Part shown: positions 1-8,662 of the stretch, piece by piece
How the letters are laid out: each line of letters begins with the position of its first letter
Numbering within the stretch: the first letter of the stretch is position 1
Source: Arthrobacter sp. Leaf337
GTDB taxonomy: Bacteria; Actinomycetota; Actinomycetes; Actinomycetales; Micrococcaceae
Assembly: GCF_001423745.1 (NCBI RefSeq)
Contig: NZ_LMPC01000012.1
Location: 65,981-129,980 of the forward strand
Length of the DNA stretch: 64,000 bases
Direction of reading: 5' to 3'
Notes under the pieces: generated by a model
What the model saw: the letters and a program-made list of their open reading frames with translations, nothing else
The model's database searches: none
What the model was told of the DNA's origin: nothing
Translations under genes and position numbers: made by a program

Positions 1-147
1 GAAGTCTGCCGCGATGCTGGGGATGGCCGTGGTCAGTACGGTGCCGTCCAGGAACTCCATGAAGAAGGTGGCCGCCACCAGCAGGGCCAGCCGCGGCTGC
101 CACTCCTGGCGGACAGCCGAAGCGGGGCTGCTCTGGGATTCGCTCAT
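1..147 (-). CDS. MFS drug-efflux-type transporter, N-terminal part only
   Basis: Only the first 49 codons lie in the window; the gene runs off the left edge. The reading starts MSESQSSPAS, followed by a first membrane segment rich in Leu, Ala and Phe and the stretch FLDGTVLTTAIPSIAADF. The LDGT-V---A-P pattern at the end of helix 1 is typical of 14-helix DHA2 (EmrB/QacA-like) major facilitator proteins. Function as a drug or metabolite exporter is inferred from family. The gene reads away from recQ, which ends 95 bp upstream of its start. Confidence 0.7.
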   Translation of the reverse strand, partial: MSESQSSPASAVRQEWQPRLALLVAATFFMEFLDGTVLTTAIPSIAADF

Positions 148-241
148 GGCTCCTGGCCTGGACTCATTCGCCGATCCTATAGGCGTGCCAGGCACGGTGC
201 CAGAATAAGTCCGCCCCTTACGCACACCGGCCGGAGGGCTC

Positions 242-2431
242 CTACCCTGCCTGTCCCAGCACGAGGGGAAGGACGGCCCCGGCCCCGGCACGGCGCAGTG
301 CCCGTCCTGCAACCGTGACCGTCCAACGGCTGTCCGTGAGGTCATCCACCAACATGATGCTCTGACCCTGGATGCCGGCCATGGCTGCCTCCAGCTCCGG
401 TCCCACAACAAGCCGGTCCCAGACTCCGGCCAGCCGGTAGGCGCTGTTGCCCCCGCGTCCGCCGGTGGGTCCGCCGTGTTCCAGCTGCAGCTGGCCCAGG
501 TACGGTATGCGGCCAATCCCGGAAATTCCGCGCGCCAGGGAATCGACCAAGGCCGGCTTGCTGCGTGACGGGATGCTGACGATGGCTGCCGGACGTCCGA
601 CGCCGCTCCAGCCTGGGCTGCGTCCGTTCCCGGCGCCCCATTCGCGGAGCACCTGCACGCAGGCCTGCAGCATTGCGGGGTCCACCTCGCGGTCCGGGGC
701 GCCGGAGGCAAAGATCTCCCGGAGGGCACCGCCCCAGCCGAGGTCGGTCAGGCGGGCCAGCACCCGGCCTTCGGCGAGGCTTTCATCCGGCTTGATCTTG
801 CCCTTGACGGTAACGCCGAGCCGGTCCATGCCGCTGGGCCACTGCAGCCGCGGTTCCAGTGCCATGCCGGCACGGCTGAGCGTCTGGCCGGCCGCTTCTG
901 TGGCCGAGGATGCGATGTCGGACGGGAACCAGCGTCCGGCGCAGTTGTCGCAGCGGCCGCAGGCGCGGGCTGTTTCATCGTCCAGGACCGAGGTGATGTA
1001 CTCCATCCGGCAGCCGGCCGTGTCCTGGTAGATCACCATGGAGTCCTGCTCATCCACGCGGGCCTCGGCGATGCGGGTGTACCGGTCGGCGTCGTAGCTC
1101 CAGGGCTGGCCGGTGGAGCGCCAGCCGCCACCCACCCGTTCCACGGCACCGTCCACGGACAGGACCTTGAGCAGCAGTTCCAAAGGTGTGCGCCGCAGGT
1201 CCACGCGGGCTTCGAGGGCCACGGTGGACACGGCGGCACCAGCCTCGGCGAGGGCGGTCAGGACGGCCGCCGCCTTTTCCTCAGACGGCATGGAAGCGGT
1301 AGCAAAGTACTGCCAGATGTCGCGGTCCTCGGAGCCCGGCAGCAGCAGGACGTCGGCGTTGGCAGCGCCACGCCCCGCGCGGCCCACCTGCTGGTAGTAG
1401 GCCACCGGCGACGACGGGGCGCCGAGGTGCACCACGAAGCCCAGGTCCGGTTTGTCGAAACCCATGCCCAGGGCCGAAGTGGCCACCAGCGCCTTGACCT
1501 GGTTGTCCTTGAGGAGCTGTTCCGCCCGTTCCCGGTCCGCGGGATCGGTACGGCCGGTATAGGCGAGCACCTCATGGCCGGCTTCAGCGAGCAGCCGGGC
1601 GGTGTCCTCCGCCGCGGAGACCGTGAGGGTGTAGATGATGCCGCTGCCGGGCAGGTCCGCCAGATGGGTCAGCAGCCAGCCCAGCCGGTCGCGGGAATCC
1701 GCCAGCTGCAGCACACCGAGCCGGAGCGATTCACGGCCCAGGGCGCCGCGGATGGTGAGCACGCCGTCGCCTAACTGCTCCTCGATGTCATGGACCACGC
1801 GGGAGTTGGCGGTGGCTGTGGTGGCCAGCACGGGCACGGTGTCCGGCAACTGCGTGATGAGGTCCGCGATGCGCCGGTAGTCGGGACGGAAGTCATGGCC
1901 CCAGTCGGAGATGCAGTGTGCTTCGTCAATCACCAGGAGCCCGGTGCGGCGGATCAGTTCCGGCAGCTGGTTTTCCCGGAACGACGGGTTGGTGAGCCGC
2001 TCCGGGGACACGAGCAGCACGTCCACTTCGTCCGCCGCGAGCTGCTCGCGTACGGTGTCCCATTCGAGCTGGTTGGCGGAGTTGATGGCAACCGCCCGGA
2101 CTCCTGCCCTCGCGGCTGCCGCCACTTGGTCCCGCATCAGGGCCAACAGCGGCGAAACGATCAGCGTGGGACCGGCGCCACGGCGCCGGAGTAGCAGCGA
2201 AGCCACAAAATAGACGGCCGATTTTCCCCAGCCGGTGCGCTGGACTACAAGGGCGCGGCGCCCGCCGTCGACCAATGCTTCAATCGCCTCAAACTGGCCG
2301 TCATGGAAGCTGGCCTCGGGATGTCCCACGAGGCCGCGAAGAACTTCCAGGGCCTGCGCATGGGTCCCCTCTCCACCTGCGGGGAGATCGGCGGAAGCGG
2401 AAAGGACAGCAGCATTCTGGTTATTGGCCAT
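242..2431 (-). CDS. recQ: RecQ-family ATP-dependent DNA helicase
   Basis: 729-residue 3'-5' helicase acting in recombination and replication repair. Visible in order: a helicase core with Walker A around residues 63-71 (QRTGWGKSA), the DEAH box at 169-172 followed by CISDWGHDFRPDY (the RecQ aromatic-rich loop), motif VI QVGRAGR, and a zinc-binding region with one Cys then CGRCDNC. After the RecQ core comes an extra C-terminal region of about 200 residues; its segment IMLVDDLTDSRWTVT looks like a phosphoribosyltransferase (ComF-like) PRPP loop. Such an extension is known in actinobacterial RecQ-like proteins. It is divergent from manB, sharing a roughly 120 bp promoter region. The start at 2431 is the only convincing one. 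Confidence 0.93.
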   Translation of the reverse strand: MANNQNAAVLSASADLPAGGEGTHAQALEVLRGLVGHPEASFHDGQFEAIEALVDGGRRALVVQRTGWGKSAVYFVASLLLRRRGAGPTLIVSPLLALMRDQVAAAARAGVRAVAINSANQLEWDTVREQLAADEVDVLLVSPERLTNPSFRENQLPELIRRTGLLVIDEAHCISDWGHDFRPDYRRIADLITQLPDTVPVLATTATANSRVVHDIEEQLGDGVLTIRGALGRESLRLGVLQLADSRDRLGWLLTHLADLPGSGIIYTLTVSAAEDTARLLAEAGHEVLAYTGRTDPADRERAEQLLKDNQVKALVATSALGMGFDKPDLGFVVHLGAPSSPVAYYQQVGRAGRGAANADVLLLPGSEDRDIWQYFATASMPSEEKAAAVLTALAEAGAAVSTVALEARVDLRRTPLELLLKVLSVDGAVERVGGGWRSTGQPWSYDADRYTRIAEARVDEQDSMVIYQDTAGCRMEYITSVLDDETARACGRCDNCAGRWFPSDIASSATEAAGQTLSRAGMALEPRLQWPSGMDRLGVTVKGKIKPDESLAEGRVLARLTDLGWGGALREIFASGAPDREVDPAMLQACVQVLREWGAGNGRSPGWSGVGRPAAIVSIPSRSKPALVDSLARGISGIGRIPYLGQLQLEHGGPTGGRGGNSAYRLAGVWDRLVVGPELEAAMAGIQGQSIMLVDDLTDSRWTVTVAGRALRRAGAGAVLPLVLGQAG

Positions 2432-2555
2432 TGATTCAGTATCCCAGCCCCCTCCGACACCCGCGAAGCCGGGTATCGGGCCATGTGGACGGCGCGCCCG
2501 CGTAATGCAACTACTCCTCCACAGCCATTTTGCGCTTCACCGTAAGATGGAACGC

Positions 2556-3974
2556 GTGACTAGCGACCAGACAAAGACTTTTGACCTTTCGGCATCGTTC
2601 AAGGCCTACGACGTGCGTGGCATTGTGGGCGAGTCCATTACCGCCGAAATCGTCGAAGCCGTAGGCGCCGCATTCGTGGATGTCCTGAAGCTCGAGGGCC
2701 AGACGGTCCTGGTGGGCGGCGACATGCGCCCCTCCTCCCCGGAGTTCAGCAAGGCATTCGCCAACGGCGCCGCCACCCGCGGAGCCAACGTCCAGCTGCT
2801 GGACCTCATCTCCACCGACGAGCTCTACTACGCCTGCGGTGCGCTCAACGCTGCCGGCGCCACGTTCACCGCCAGCCACAATCCAGCCGAGTACAACGGC
2901 ATCAAGATGTCCAAGGCCGGCGCCCAGCCCATCTCCTCGGAATCCGGCCTGAAGGAAATCCAGGCCCGCGCGGAGGACTACCTCCACGCCGGATCCATCC
3001 CCGCCGCCGGCAAGCGCGGCCTCATCGGAGTCCACGATGTCCTGAAGGATTACTCCGAATACCTCCGCAAGCTGGTGGACCTCAAGGGATCCCGCCCCCT
3101 GAAAGTGGTCGTCGACGCCGGCAACGGCATGGCCGGCCTGACCACCCCCGCGGTCCTCGGCGACGCCCTGCTGCCCAAGCTGCCGTTCGACATCATTCCC
3201 CTCTACTTCGAGCTGGACGGGTCCTTCCCGAACCACCCGGCCAACCCGCTCGAGCCGGAAAACCTGCTGGACCTGCAGGCCGCGGTCGTCGAACACGGCG
3301 CGGACATCGGGCTGGCCTTCGACGGCGACGCCGACCGCTGCTTCGTCATCGACGAGAAGGGCAACCCCGTGTCGCCGTCGGCCATCACCGGCATGGTGGC
3401 CCGCCGCGAAATCGCCCGCGCCAAGGCGCAGGGCGAGGAAACGCCCACCATCATCCATAACCTGCTGACCTCCAAGGCCGTCCCGGAACTGGTGGCGCAC
3501 GACGGCGGCCGCGCGGTCCGCACGCGTGTTGGCCACTCGTTCATCAAGGCAGTCATGGCCGAGGAAGGCGCCGTTTTCGGCGGCGAGCACTCCGCGCACT
3601 TCTACTTCCGCGATTTCTGGAATGCAGACACCGGCATGCTCGCCGCGATGCACGTCCTGGCCGCCCTCGGTGAGCAGGACCGCCCGTTGTCCGAACTCGG
3701 CCACGAGTACGAGCCCTACATCTCCTCCGGGGAAATCAACTCCGAAATCGAGGACAAAGCGGGCGCCGTGGAGCGGGTCCGCGCCGATTTTGCCGGCGAA
3801 GACGTCGAGATCGACATGCTGGACGGCAGCACCTTCACCGCCCGCGACGGCAGCTGGTGGTTCAACCTGCGCCCGTCCAACACCGAACCGTTCCTCCGCC
3901 TTAACGCCGAGGCCACGGACCGTCCCACCATGGAACGCATCCGCGACCGCGTGCTGGCCCTGGTCAACGGCTAG
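2556..3974 (+). CDS. manB: Phosphomannomutase/phosphoglucomutase
   Basis: Alpha-D-phosphohexomutase interconverting hexose 6- and 1-phosphates, feeding GDP-mannose and polysaccharide synthesis. The active-site phosphoserine loop TASHNPAEYNG, the metal loop DGDADRC, a sugar-specificity loop GGEHSAH and the phosphate-binding tail RPSNTEPFLR are all present, so it is complete (about 472 residues). The coding frame is open far upstream, but homology begins at TFDLSASFKAYDVRG. I prefer GTG 2556 because TAAGAT at 2543-2548 sits 7 nt before it, as in actinobacterial leaderless promoters; ATG 2547 is the alternative. The small gene at 3984 follows 9 bp downstream. Confidence 0.93.
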   Translation: MTSDQTKTFDLSASFKAYDVRGIVGESITAEIVEAVGAAFVDVLKLEGQTVLVGGDMRPSSPEFSKAFANGAATRGANVQLLDLISTDELYYACGALNAAGATFTASHNPAEYNGIKMSKAGAQPISSESGLKEIQARAEDYLHAGSIPAAGKRGLIGVHDVLKDYSEYLRKLVDLKGSRPLKVVVDAGNGMAGLTTPAVLGDALLPKLPFDIIPLYFELDGSFPNHPANPLEPENLLDLQAAVVEHGADIGLAFDGDADRCFVIDEKGNPVSPSAITGMVARREIARAKAQGEETPTIIHNLLTSKAVPELVAHDGGRAVRTRVGHSFIKAVMAEEGAVFGGEHSAHFYFRDFWNADTGMLAAMHVLAALGEQDRPLSELGHEYEPYISSGEINSEIEDKAGAVERVRADFAGEDVEIDMLDGSTFTARDGSWWFNLRPSNTEPFLRLNAEATDRPTMERIRDRVLALVNG

Positions 3975-3983
3975 GCCGCCCGC

Positions 3984-4454
3984 ATGGCTGAACTTTCCGG
4001 AACGTCCTGGCGGGACTCTGTGCCCGAGGCTACGGCCACCGACTTGGAAAACCTGCTGGGCACCGGCGTCGGTGCTGCCCAGGAGCAGCTCGGGCGCAAC
4101 GGCGGTTTCCTGCCGTTCGCCCTGGTGGTGGAGAACGACGGCGAGGTCCGCCTTGTCGCCGTCACCCCGGCTGATGCGGAGGACGGCTCTGAGGGCGACT
4201 TCGACGCCGACGCGATGATCAGTGACCTCACGGAGCTGCTCCGGCAGAACCGGGACGATTTCCGTGCCGCGGCGGTGGTGTGTGACATCACGCTGCTGGA
4301 AGAGGCCACCGACGCCATCCACGTAGCGGCCGAGCACCGTGACGGATCCGTTTTTGCCGCGGTGCTGCCCTACGAGCCCAACGCCGAGTCCCGCGAATGG
4401 GAGTTCGGACAGCTTGCAGCTGATTCCAGCGAACCCGCCATCTGGGTGGACTAG
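3984..4454 (+). CDS. Conserved hypothetical acidic protein
   Basis: 156-residue soluble, acidic protein with no signal peptide or membrane segment and no motif that I recognise. It starts MAELSGTSWRD and contains a DGEVRLVAVTPADAED stretch and an AAVVCDITLLEEAT strand-helix stretch, suggesting a small alpha/beta fold. It begins 9 bp after manB and ends 20 bp before nsrR, so it is probably cotranscribed with manB. Function unknown. Confidence 0.75.
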   Translation: MAELSGTSWRDSVPEATATDLENLLGTGVGAAQEQLGRNGGFLPFALVVENDGEVRLVAVTPADAEDGSEGDFDADAMISDLTELLRQNRDDFRAAAVVCDITLLEEATDAIHVAAEHRDGSVFAAVLPYEPNAESREWEFGQLAADSSEPAIWVD

Positions 4455-4474
4455 ACCTCCAGTGGGTTGCTGAC

Positions 4475-4924
4475 ATGAAGATCAATGCGTTCGCGGACGT
4501 GAGCCTGCGCGCCATGATGGTGCTCGCGGCGGCACCACACGGCAGCCTGCTGACCACACAGAGCATCGCCGACGCCGTAGGAACGCCCTACAACCACGTC
4601 AGCAAGGCCATGGCGAAGCTCCGCGAACTTGGCGTCATCGACGTCGAGCGGGGGCGCAACGGCGGGTCCAGGCTGAATGACGCCGGACGCCGCGCCACCG
4701 TCGGCCAGCTCCTGCGGCAGCTCAACACCCGAACGGATCCGGCCGACTGCCATTCCGTGAATGGCGACTGCCCGCTCATCAACGAATGCAAGCTCCGCGG
4801 TGCCCTGGCTCGGGCACGCGAGGCTTTCTACCGCGAGCTCGACGACATCGTGGTGGCCACCCTCCCCGGCACGCGCCAGATGGCGCCGGTCTTCCAGGCA
4901 ATCGGGCTCCGCCCCGGGCTCTGA
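4475..4924 (+). CDS. nsrR: NsrR, Rrf2-family nitric-oxide-sensing repressor
   Basis: 149-residue Rrf2 winged-helix regulator holding a nitric-oxide-sensitive iron-sulfur cluster. It starts MKINAFADVSLRAMMVL; the HTH follows (TTQSIADAVGTPYNHVSKAMAKL). Cluster ligands are visible as Cys92, Cys99 and Cys105 (DCHSVNGDCPLINEC), and Asp8 is present, matching the Asp plus three-Cys set known from Streptomyces NsrR. It lies directly upstream of the flavohaemoglobin gene hmp, its classical target, with a strong operator between them (4974-5001). NO damage to the cluster should relieve repression of hmp. Confidence 0.93.
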   Translation: MKINAFADVSLRAMMVLAAAPHGSLLTTQSIADAVGTPYNHVSKAMAKLRELGVIDVERGRNGGSRLNDAGRRATVGQLLRQLNTRTDPADCHSVNGDCPLINECKLRGALARAREAFYRELDDIVVATLPGTRQMAPVFQAIGLRPGL

Positions 4925-4973
4925 TCCCCCGCCGATTTTGAATTCTTTTCTACGCCGTGTAGAACTTAGGTAT

Positions 4974-5001
4974 AAATACTCGTATTTCAAATACATGTAT
5001 T
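4974..5001 (+). promoter_or_regulatory. NsrR operator upstream of hmp (tandem palindromes)
   Basis: Two near-identical dyads stand in tandem: AAATAC-TC-GTATTT (4974-4987) and AAATAC-AT-GTATT (4989-5001), joined by one C. The centre reads TCGTATTT-C-AAATACAT, whose right half equals and whose left half closely matches the known NsrR consensus ATGYATTT-N-AAATRCAT. A separate dyad TTCTAC-N5-GTAGAA lies just upstream (4948-4964). The hmp start and its AGGAG ribosome site follow 46 bp downstream. Assignment to NsrR is inferred from consensus and gene order. Confidence 0.85.
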
Positions 5002-5046
5002 GATCGCGGTCCGCACGAAACCCGGGCCCCTACCTCAGGAGTACAC

Positions 5047-6207
5047 ATGCTCTCGGACAAATCCCGCCCTGTCATCGAGGCCACCCTGCCGCTGGTCGGA
5101 TCCCGGATCGGCGACATCACCCCCAAGTTCTACGCACGGCTCTTCGGCGCCCACCCGGAGCTGTTGGACGGACTGTTCAGCCGTTCCAACCAGCGCTCCG
5201 GCAACCAGCAGCAGGCCCTGGCCGGAAGCATCGCCGCTTTCGCCACGCACCTGGTGAACAACCCCGGAACCCTCCCGGAAACCGTCCTTTCCCGGATCGC
5301 CCACAAGCACGCCTCCCTGGGCATCACCGAGCCCCAGTACCAGGTTGTCTACGAGCACCTCTTCGCCGCCATCGCCGAGGACCTCGCCGAGGTCATCACC
5401 CCGGAAATCGCCGAAGCCTGGACCGAGGTCTACTGGCTCATGGCCGACGCCCTCATCAAGATCGAAAAGGGCCTCTACGCCATCCAGGCCAACGACAAGA
5501 TGTGGACCCCCTGGCGCGTTGCCGCAAAGACGCCCGCCGGCACCGGCGCCATGACCTTCACCCTGGAACCGGCCGACGACACCCCGATCACCCCCGCCCT
5601 TCCCGGCCAGTACGTCAGCGTCAAGGTCCAGCTCCCGGACGGCCTCCGCCAGGTCCGCCAGTACTCCCTCTCCGACGATGCGGGCACCAGCCGGACGTTC
5701 ACCACCAAGCTCGACGACGGCGGCGAGGTCTCCCCGGTGCTGCACAACGGCGTCGAGGTTGGCGACATCCTGGAGATCTCCAACCCGTACGGCGAGATCA
5801 CGCTCAAGGCGGGTGACGGCCCCGTGGTCCTGGCTTCGGCAGGCATCGGCTGCACCCCCACTGCGTCCATCCTGCGGTCGCTGGCCGAGGCCGGTTCCGA
5901 CCGCCGGGTGCTGGTACTCCACGCGGAAAGCACGCTGGAAAGCTGGGCCCTGCGCGGGCAGATGACGGACGACGTCGAGCGCCTCGAGGGTGCCGACCTC
6001 CAGCTCTGGCTGGAAGAGCCGCAGGCCGGTGCGAATGCCGGCTTTATGTCGCTGCGCGAAGTGGACCTGCCCGCCAATGCGTCTCTGTACCTCTGCGGCC
6101 CGCTTCCGTTCATGAAGCACATCCGCAACGAGGCCATCAACGCCGGCATCCCCGCGACGAAGATCCACTACGAAGTCTTCGGCCCGGACATCTGGCTGGC
6201 TTCTTAA
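5047..6207 (+). CDS. hmp: Flavohaemoprotein, nitric oxide dioxygenase
   Basis: 386-residue cytoplasmic enzyme that oxidises NO to nitrate using NAD(P)H and O2. The N-terminal globin domain (about 1-140) has Tyr29 (B10) in KFYARLF, a Gln in the E7 region and the proximal His in IAHKHASLG. The FAD domain has the RQYSLSD binding motif and the NAD domain has GIGCTPTAS; the C-terminus carries VFGPDIW. All three domains are intact. Start ATG 5047 has AGGAG 5 nt upstream. It is regulated by NsrR through the operator at 4974-5001 and is followed by two strong hairpins. Confidence 0.96.
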   Translation: MLSDKSRPVIEATLPLVGSRIGDITPKFYARLFGAHPELLDGLFSRSNQRSGNQQQALAGSIAAFATHLVNNPGTLPETVLSRIAHKHASLGITEPQYQVVYEHLFAAIAEDLAEVITPEIAEAWTEVYWLMADALIKIEKGLYAIQANDKMWTPWRVAAKTPAGTGAMTFTLEPADDTPITPALPGQYVSVKVQLPDGLRQVRQYSLSDDAGTSRTFTTKLDDGGEVSPVLHNGVEVGDILEISNPYGEITLKAGDGPVVLASAGIGCTPTASILRSLAEAGSDRRVLVLHAESTLESWALRGQMTDDVERLEGADLQLWLEEPQAGANAGFMSLREVDLPANASLYLCGPLPFMKHIRNEAINAGIPATKIHYEVFGPDIWLAS

Positions 6208-6214
6208 AGTCACT

Positions 6215-6262
6215 AGCGCGAACGGACACTTAAGCCCCGAGGCTTAAGTGTCCGTTCGCGCT
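6215..6262 (+). terminator. Perfect 22-bp inverted repeat behind hmp
   Basis: The arms at 6215-6236 and 6241-6262 are perfectly complementary over 22 bp with a 4-nt loop (CCGA). The arm begins AGCGCGAACGG and ends TTAAGCC. It lies 8 bp after the hmp stop and is followed by CTTCTTCG rather than a long T run. It may terminate hmp, or it may be one of the long-armed intergenic repeats seen elsewhere in this window. Confidence 0.8.
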
Positions 6263-6287
6263 TCTTCGCTTGTTAACGCACGACGGC

Positions 6288-6319
6288 GGCGCCGCACCTT
6301 TCGGAAAAGGTGCGGCGCC
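6288..6319. terminator. Hairpin terminator between convergent hmp and pckG
   Basis: GGCGCCGCACCTTT pairs with AAAGGTGCGGCGCC around a CGGA loop (14 bp stem). It sits between the convergent ends of hmp and pckG; the top strand continues with a T-rich stretch. It probably serves both directions. Confidence 0.75.
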
Positions 6320-6347
6320 GTCGTTGTGTCTGTTTGTCCCCAGCTGA

Positions 6348-8183
6348 CTAGCTGTGGTCCGCCATGCGTTCCTTCAGGGCTTCCAGCTCGGAGCGCAGGG
6401 CCTCGGGCAGGGAGTCACCGAACTTCGCGTACCACTCTTCGATGGAGGCCAGCTCGGCGTCCCACTCCTCGCGGTCGACGCGGACAGCGTCTTCCACGTG
6501 GGCGTGGGTCAGGTCCAGGCCGGTGAGATCCAGGGCGTGGCCCGCCGGCACGAAGCCGATCGGGGTCTCAATGGCGTCAGCCTTGCCTTCGAGGCGCTCG
6601 ATGGCCCACTTGAGGACACGGGCGTTGTCGCCGAAACCGGGCCAGGCGAAATCGCCGTCGGCGGTGCGGCGGAACCAGTTGACCAGGAAGATGTGCGGCA
6701 GGCGCTCCGGGTTGGCCTTGCCTGAGACACTGATCCAGTGCTTCAGGTAGTCGCCGGCGTCGTAGCCGATGAACGGCAGCATGGCCATCGGGTCGCGGCG
6801 GAGCACGCCGACCTGTCCGGCTGCGGCAGCCGTGGTCTCCGAGGAGAGCGTGGAGCCCATGAAGATGCCGTTGGTCCAGCTGCGGGCCTGGGTCACCAGG
6901 GGCACCGTGGTCTTGCGGCGGCCGCCGAAGAGGATGGCGGAGAGCTCAACACCGTCGGGGCTGTAGTACTCCTCGGCCAGCATGTCGATCTGTGAGATCG
7001 GCGTGCAGAAGCGGGAGTTCGGGTGGGCGGCCGGCTTGTCCGAATCCGGAGTCCAGGAGTTGCCCTCCCAGTCGGTCAGGTGCGCCGGAACGTCGTCGGT
7101 CATACCCTCCCACCAGACACCGCCGTCGTCCGTCAGGGCGACGTTGGTGAAGATGCTGTGGCCCTTGGCGATGGCGCGCATGGCGTTGGGGTTGGTGCCC
7201 CAGCCAGTGCCGGGGGCTACGCCGAACAGGCCGGCCTCCGGGTTGGTGGCGCGCAGCTCGCCCTCCTTGCCGATCCGCATCCAGGTGATGTCGTCGCCGA
7301 GGGTTTCGACTTCCCAGCCCTCGATCGTCGGATCGAGCAGGGCGAGGTTGGTCTTGCCGCAGGCCGAGGGGAAGGCCGCGGACATGTAGTACGACTTCTT
7401 CTCCGGCGAGGTGAGCTTGAGGATGAGCATGTGCTCCGCGAGCCAGCCCTCGTCGCGGGCCATCACCGAGGCAATGCGCAGGGCGTAGCACTTCTTGCCC
7501 AGGAGGGCGTTTCCGCCGTAGCCGGAGCCGAAGGACCAGATGGACCGCTCTTCAGGGAAGTGCACGATCCACTTGTCCGGGTTGCAGGGCCACGCGACGT
7601 CGGCCTGGCCGGGGGCCAGCGGGGCGCCCAGGGAGTGCAGGGCGGGAACGAAGAACGCGTTCGTCGCAGTGATCTTGTCCAGCACCTCAGTGCCGATGTT
7701 GGCCATGATGCGCATGGAGGCGACAACGTAGGCGCTGTCGGTGATCTCCACGCCGAACTTGGGATCTTCTGCGTCGAGGTGGCCCATGACGAACGGAATG
7801 ACGTACATGGTGCGGCCGCGCATGGAGCCGGCAAACAGGCCGCGAAGCTTCTGCTTCATTTCGGCCGGTGCCATCCAGTTGTTGGTGAAGCCCGCATCGC
7901 GCTCGTTCTCGGAGCAGATGAAGGTCTGCTCTTCAACGCGAGCTACGTCTGCGGGATCGGAGAATGCGGCGAAGGAGTTCGGGAACAGCGCCGGGTTCAG
8001 CCTGGTCAGCGTTCCGGCGTCGACGAGTTCGTCCGTGAGGCGGGTGTATTCCTCTTCCGTACCGTCAACCCAGTGGATCCGGTCCGGCTGGGTAAGTTCT
8101 GCAACCTCTTCGACCCATGCCAGCAGGCCAGCATGTGTTGTGGGTGCTTTCTCAAGCAGCGGCAGTCGTGCGAGATCGCCCAT
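6348..8183 (-). CDS. pckG: Phosphoenolpyruvate carboxykinase (GTP)
   Basis: 611-residue gluconeogenic enzyme converting oxaloacetate and GTP to PEP, GDP and CO2. The GTP-type PEPCK signature [13 protein letters not shown] (hyper-reactive Cys plus P-loop Lys) is present, as are [14 protein letters not shown] and [12 protein letters not shown], typical of the family; the length is normal. Start ATG 8183 follows a purine-rich GAGGAAGGGAA ribosome site. A perfect CRP/GlxR-type box lies about 150 bp upstream (8334-8349), fitting carbon-source control. Confidence 0.97.
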   Translation of the reverse strand: MGDLARLPLLEKAPTTHAGLLAWVEEVAELTQPDRIHWVDGTEEEYTRLTDELVDAGTLTRLNPALFPNSFAAFSDPADVARVEEQTFICSENERDAGFTNNWMAPAEMKQKLRGLFAGSMRGRTMYVIPFVMGHLDAEDPKFGVEITDSAYVVASMRIMANIGTEVLDKITATNAFFVPALHSLGAPLAPGQADVAWPCNPDKWIVHFPEERSIWSFGSGYGGNALLGKKCYALRIASVMARDEGWLAEHMLILKLTSPEKKSYYMSAAFPSACGKTNLALLDPTIEGWEVETLGDDITWMRIGKEGELRATNPEAGLFGVAPGTGWGTNPNAMRAIAKGHSIFTNVALTDDGGVWWEGMTDDVPAHLTDWEGNSWTPDSDKPAAHPNSRFCTPISQIDMLAEEYYSPDGVELSAILFGGRRKTTVPLVTQARSWTNGIFMGSTLSSETTAAAAGQVGVLRRDPMAMLPFIGYDAGDYLKHWISVSGKANPERLPHIFLVNWFRRTADGDFAWPGFGDNARVLKWAIERLEGKADAIETPIGFVPAGHALDLTGLDLTHAHVEDAVRVDREEWDAELASIEEWYAKFGDSLPEALRSELEALKERMADHS

Positions 8184-8333
8184 TGCGGTTCCCTTCCTCG
8201 GGTTCAGTGGTGTGTCCTAAATGCTAGGGCTCTAGACCACTGCAATTTTTGGGTCAGACGTGGGATGTCCCGGGGCCTAAAAACCAAAAACCGCGGAAAA
8301 TCAAGGAACTGGATACGACAAATCGGCACTTTT

Positions 8334-8349
8334 TGTGAGTAAGGTCACA
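8334..8349. promoter_or_regulatory. CRP/GlxR-type operator upstream of pckG
   Basis: The site reads TGTGA-GTAAGG-TCACA, a perfect match to the CRP/GlxR consensus TGTGA-N6-TCACA. It lies 151-166 bp before the pckG start and 39 bp before the tRNA-Arg -35 box. A perfect 12-bp palindrome TAGACCGGTCTA abuts it (8350-8361). Control of pckG is inferred. Confidence 0.7.
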
Positions 8350-8387
8350 TAGACCGGTCTAGTTATCCATATTACAGGCGGTTCGAT

Positions 8388-8416
8388 TTGGAACTCGGCG
8401 GCAACTCGCGTAAAGT
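8388..8416 (+). promoter_or_regulatory. Promoter of tRNA-Arg
   Basis: A -35 box TTGGAA (8388-8393) and a -10 box TAAAGT (8411-8416) are separated by the ideal 17 bp, about 45 bp before the mature tRNA 5' end. Confidence 0.65.
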
Positions 8417-8461
8417 AATTCGAGGTTCGGGGGTGAACGAAAAACTCCCGGAGCCGAGAAT

Positions 8462-8535
<74 letters not shown>

Positions 8536-8544
8536 CAGATAAAG

Positions 8545-8582
8545 AAAGATCCGCACCGGTTCTCCGGTGCGGATCTTTTTTA
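8545..8582 (+). terminator. Rho-independent terminator of tRNA-Arg
   Basis: A 15-bp stem AAAGATCCGCACCGG (8545-8559) pairs with 8564-8578 around a TTCT loop and runs into a T tract. It begins 10 nt after the tRNA. Confidence 0.9.
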
Positions 8583-8662
8583 TTGCCGTTTGTTTCAGCC
8601 CGCGGGCGGGTGCGCCTGCCCCTGAGGGTTGCACCCGGAGGGCTACTGGGCCCGCGGGCCGC

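Noticed and set aside
2235..2546. Open frame extending manB by about 100 codons upstream
   Set aside because: The extension lies antisense to recQ, is Arg/Pro-rich and is unlike any mutase N-terminus; homology starts at 2556.
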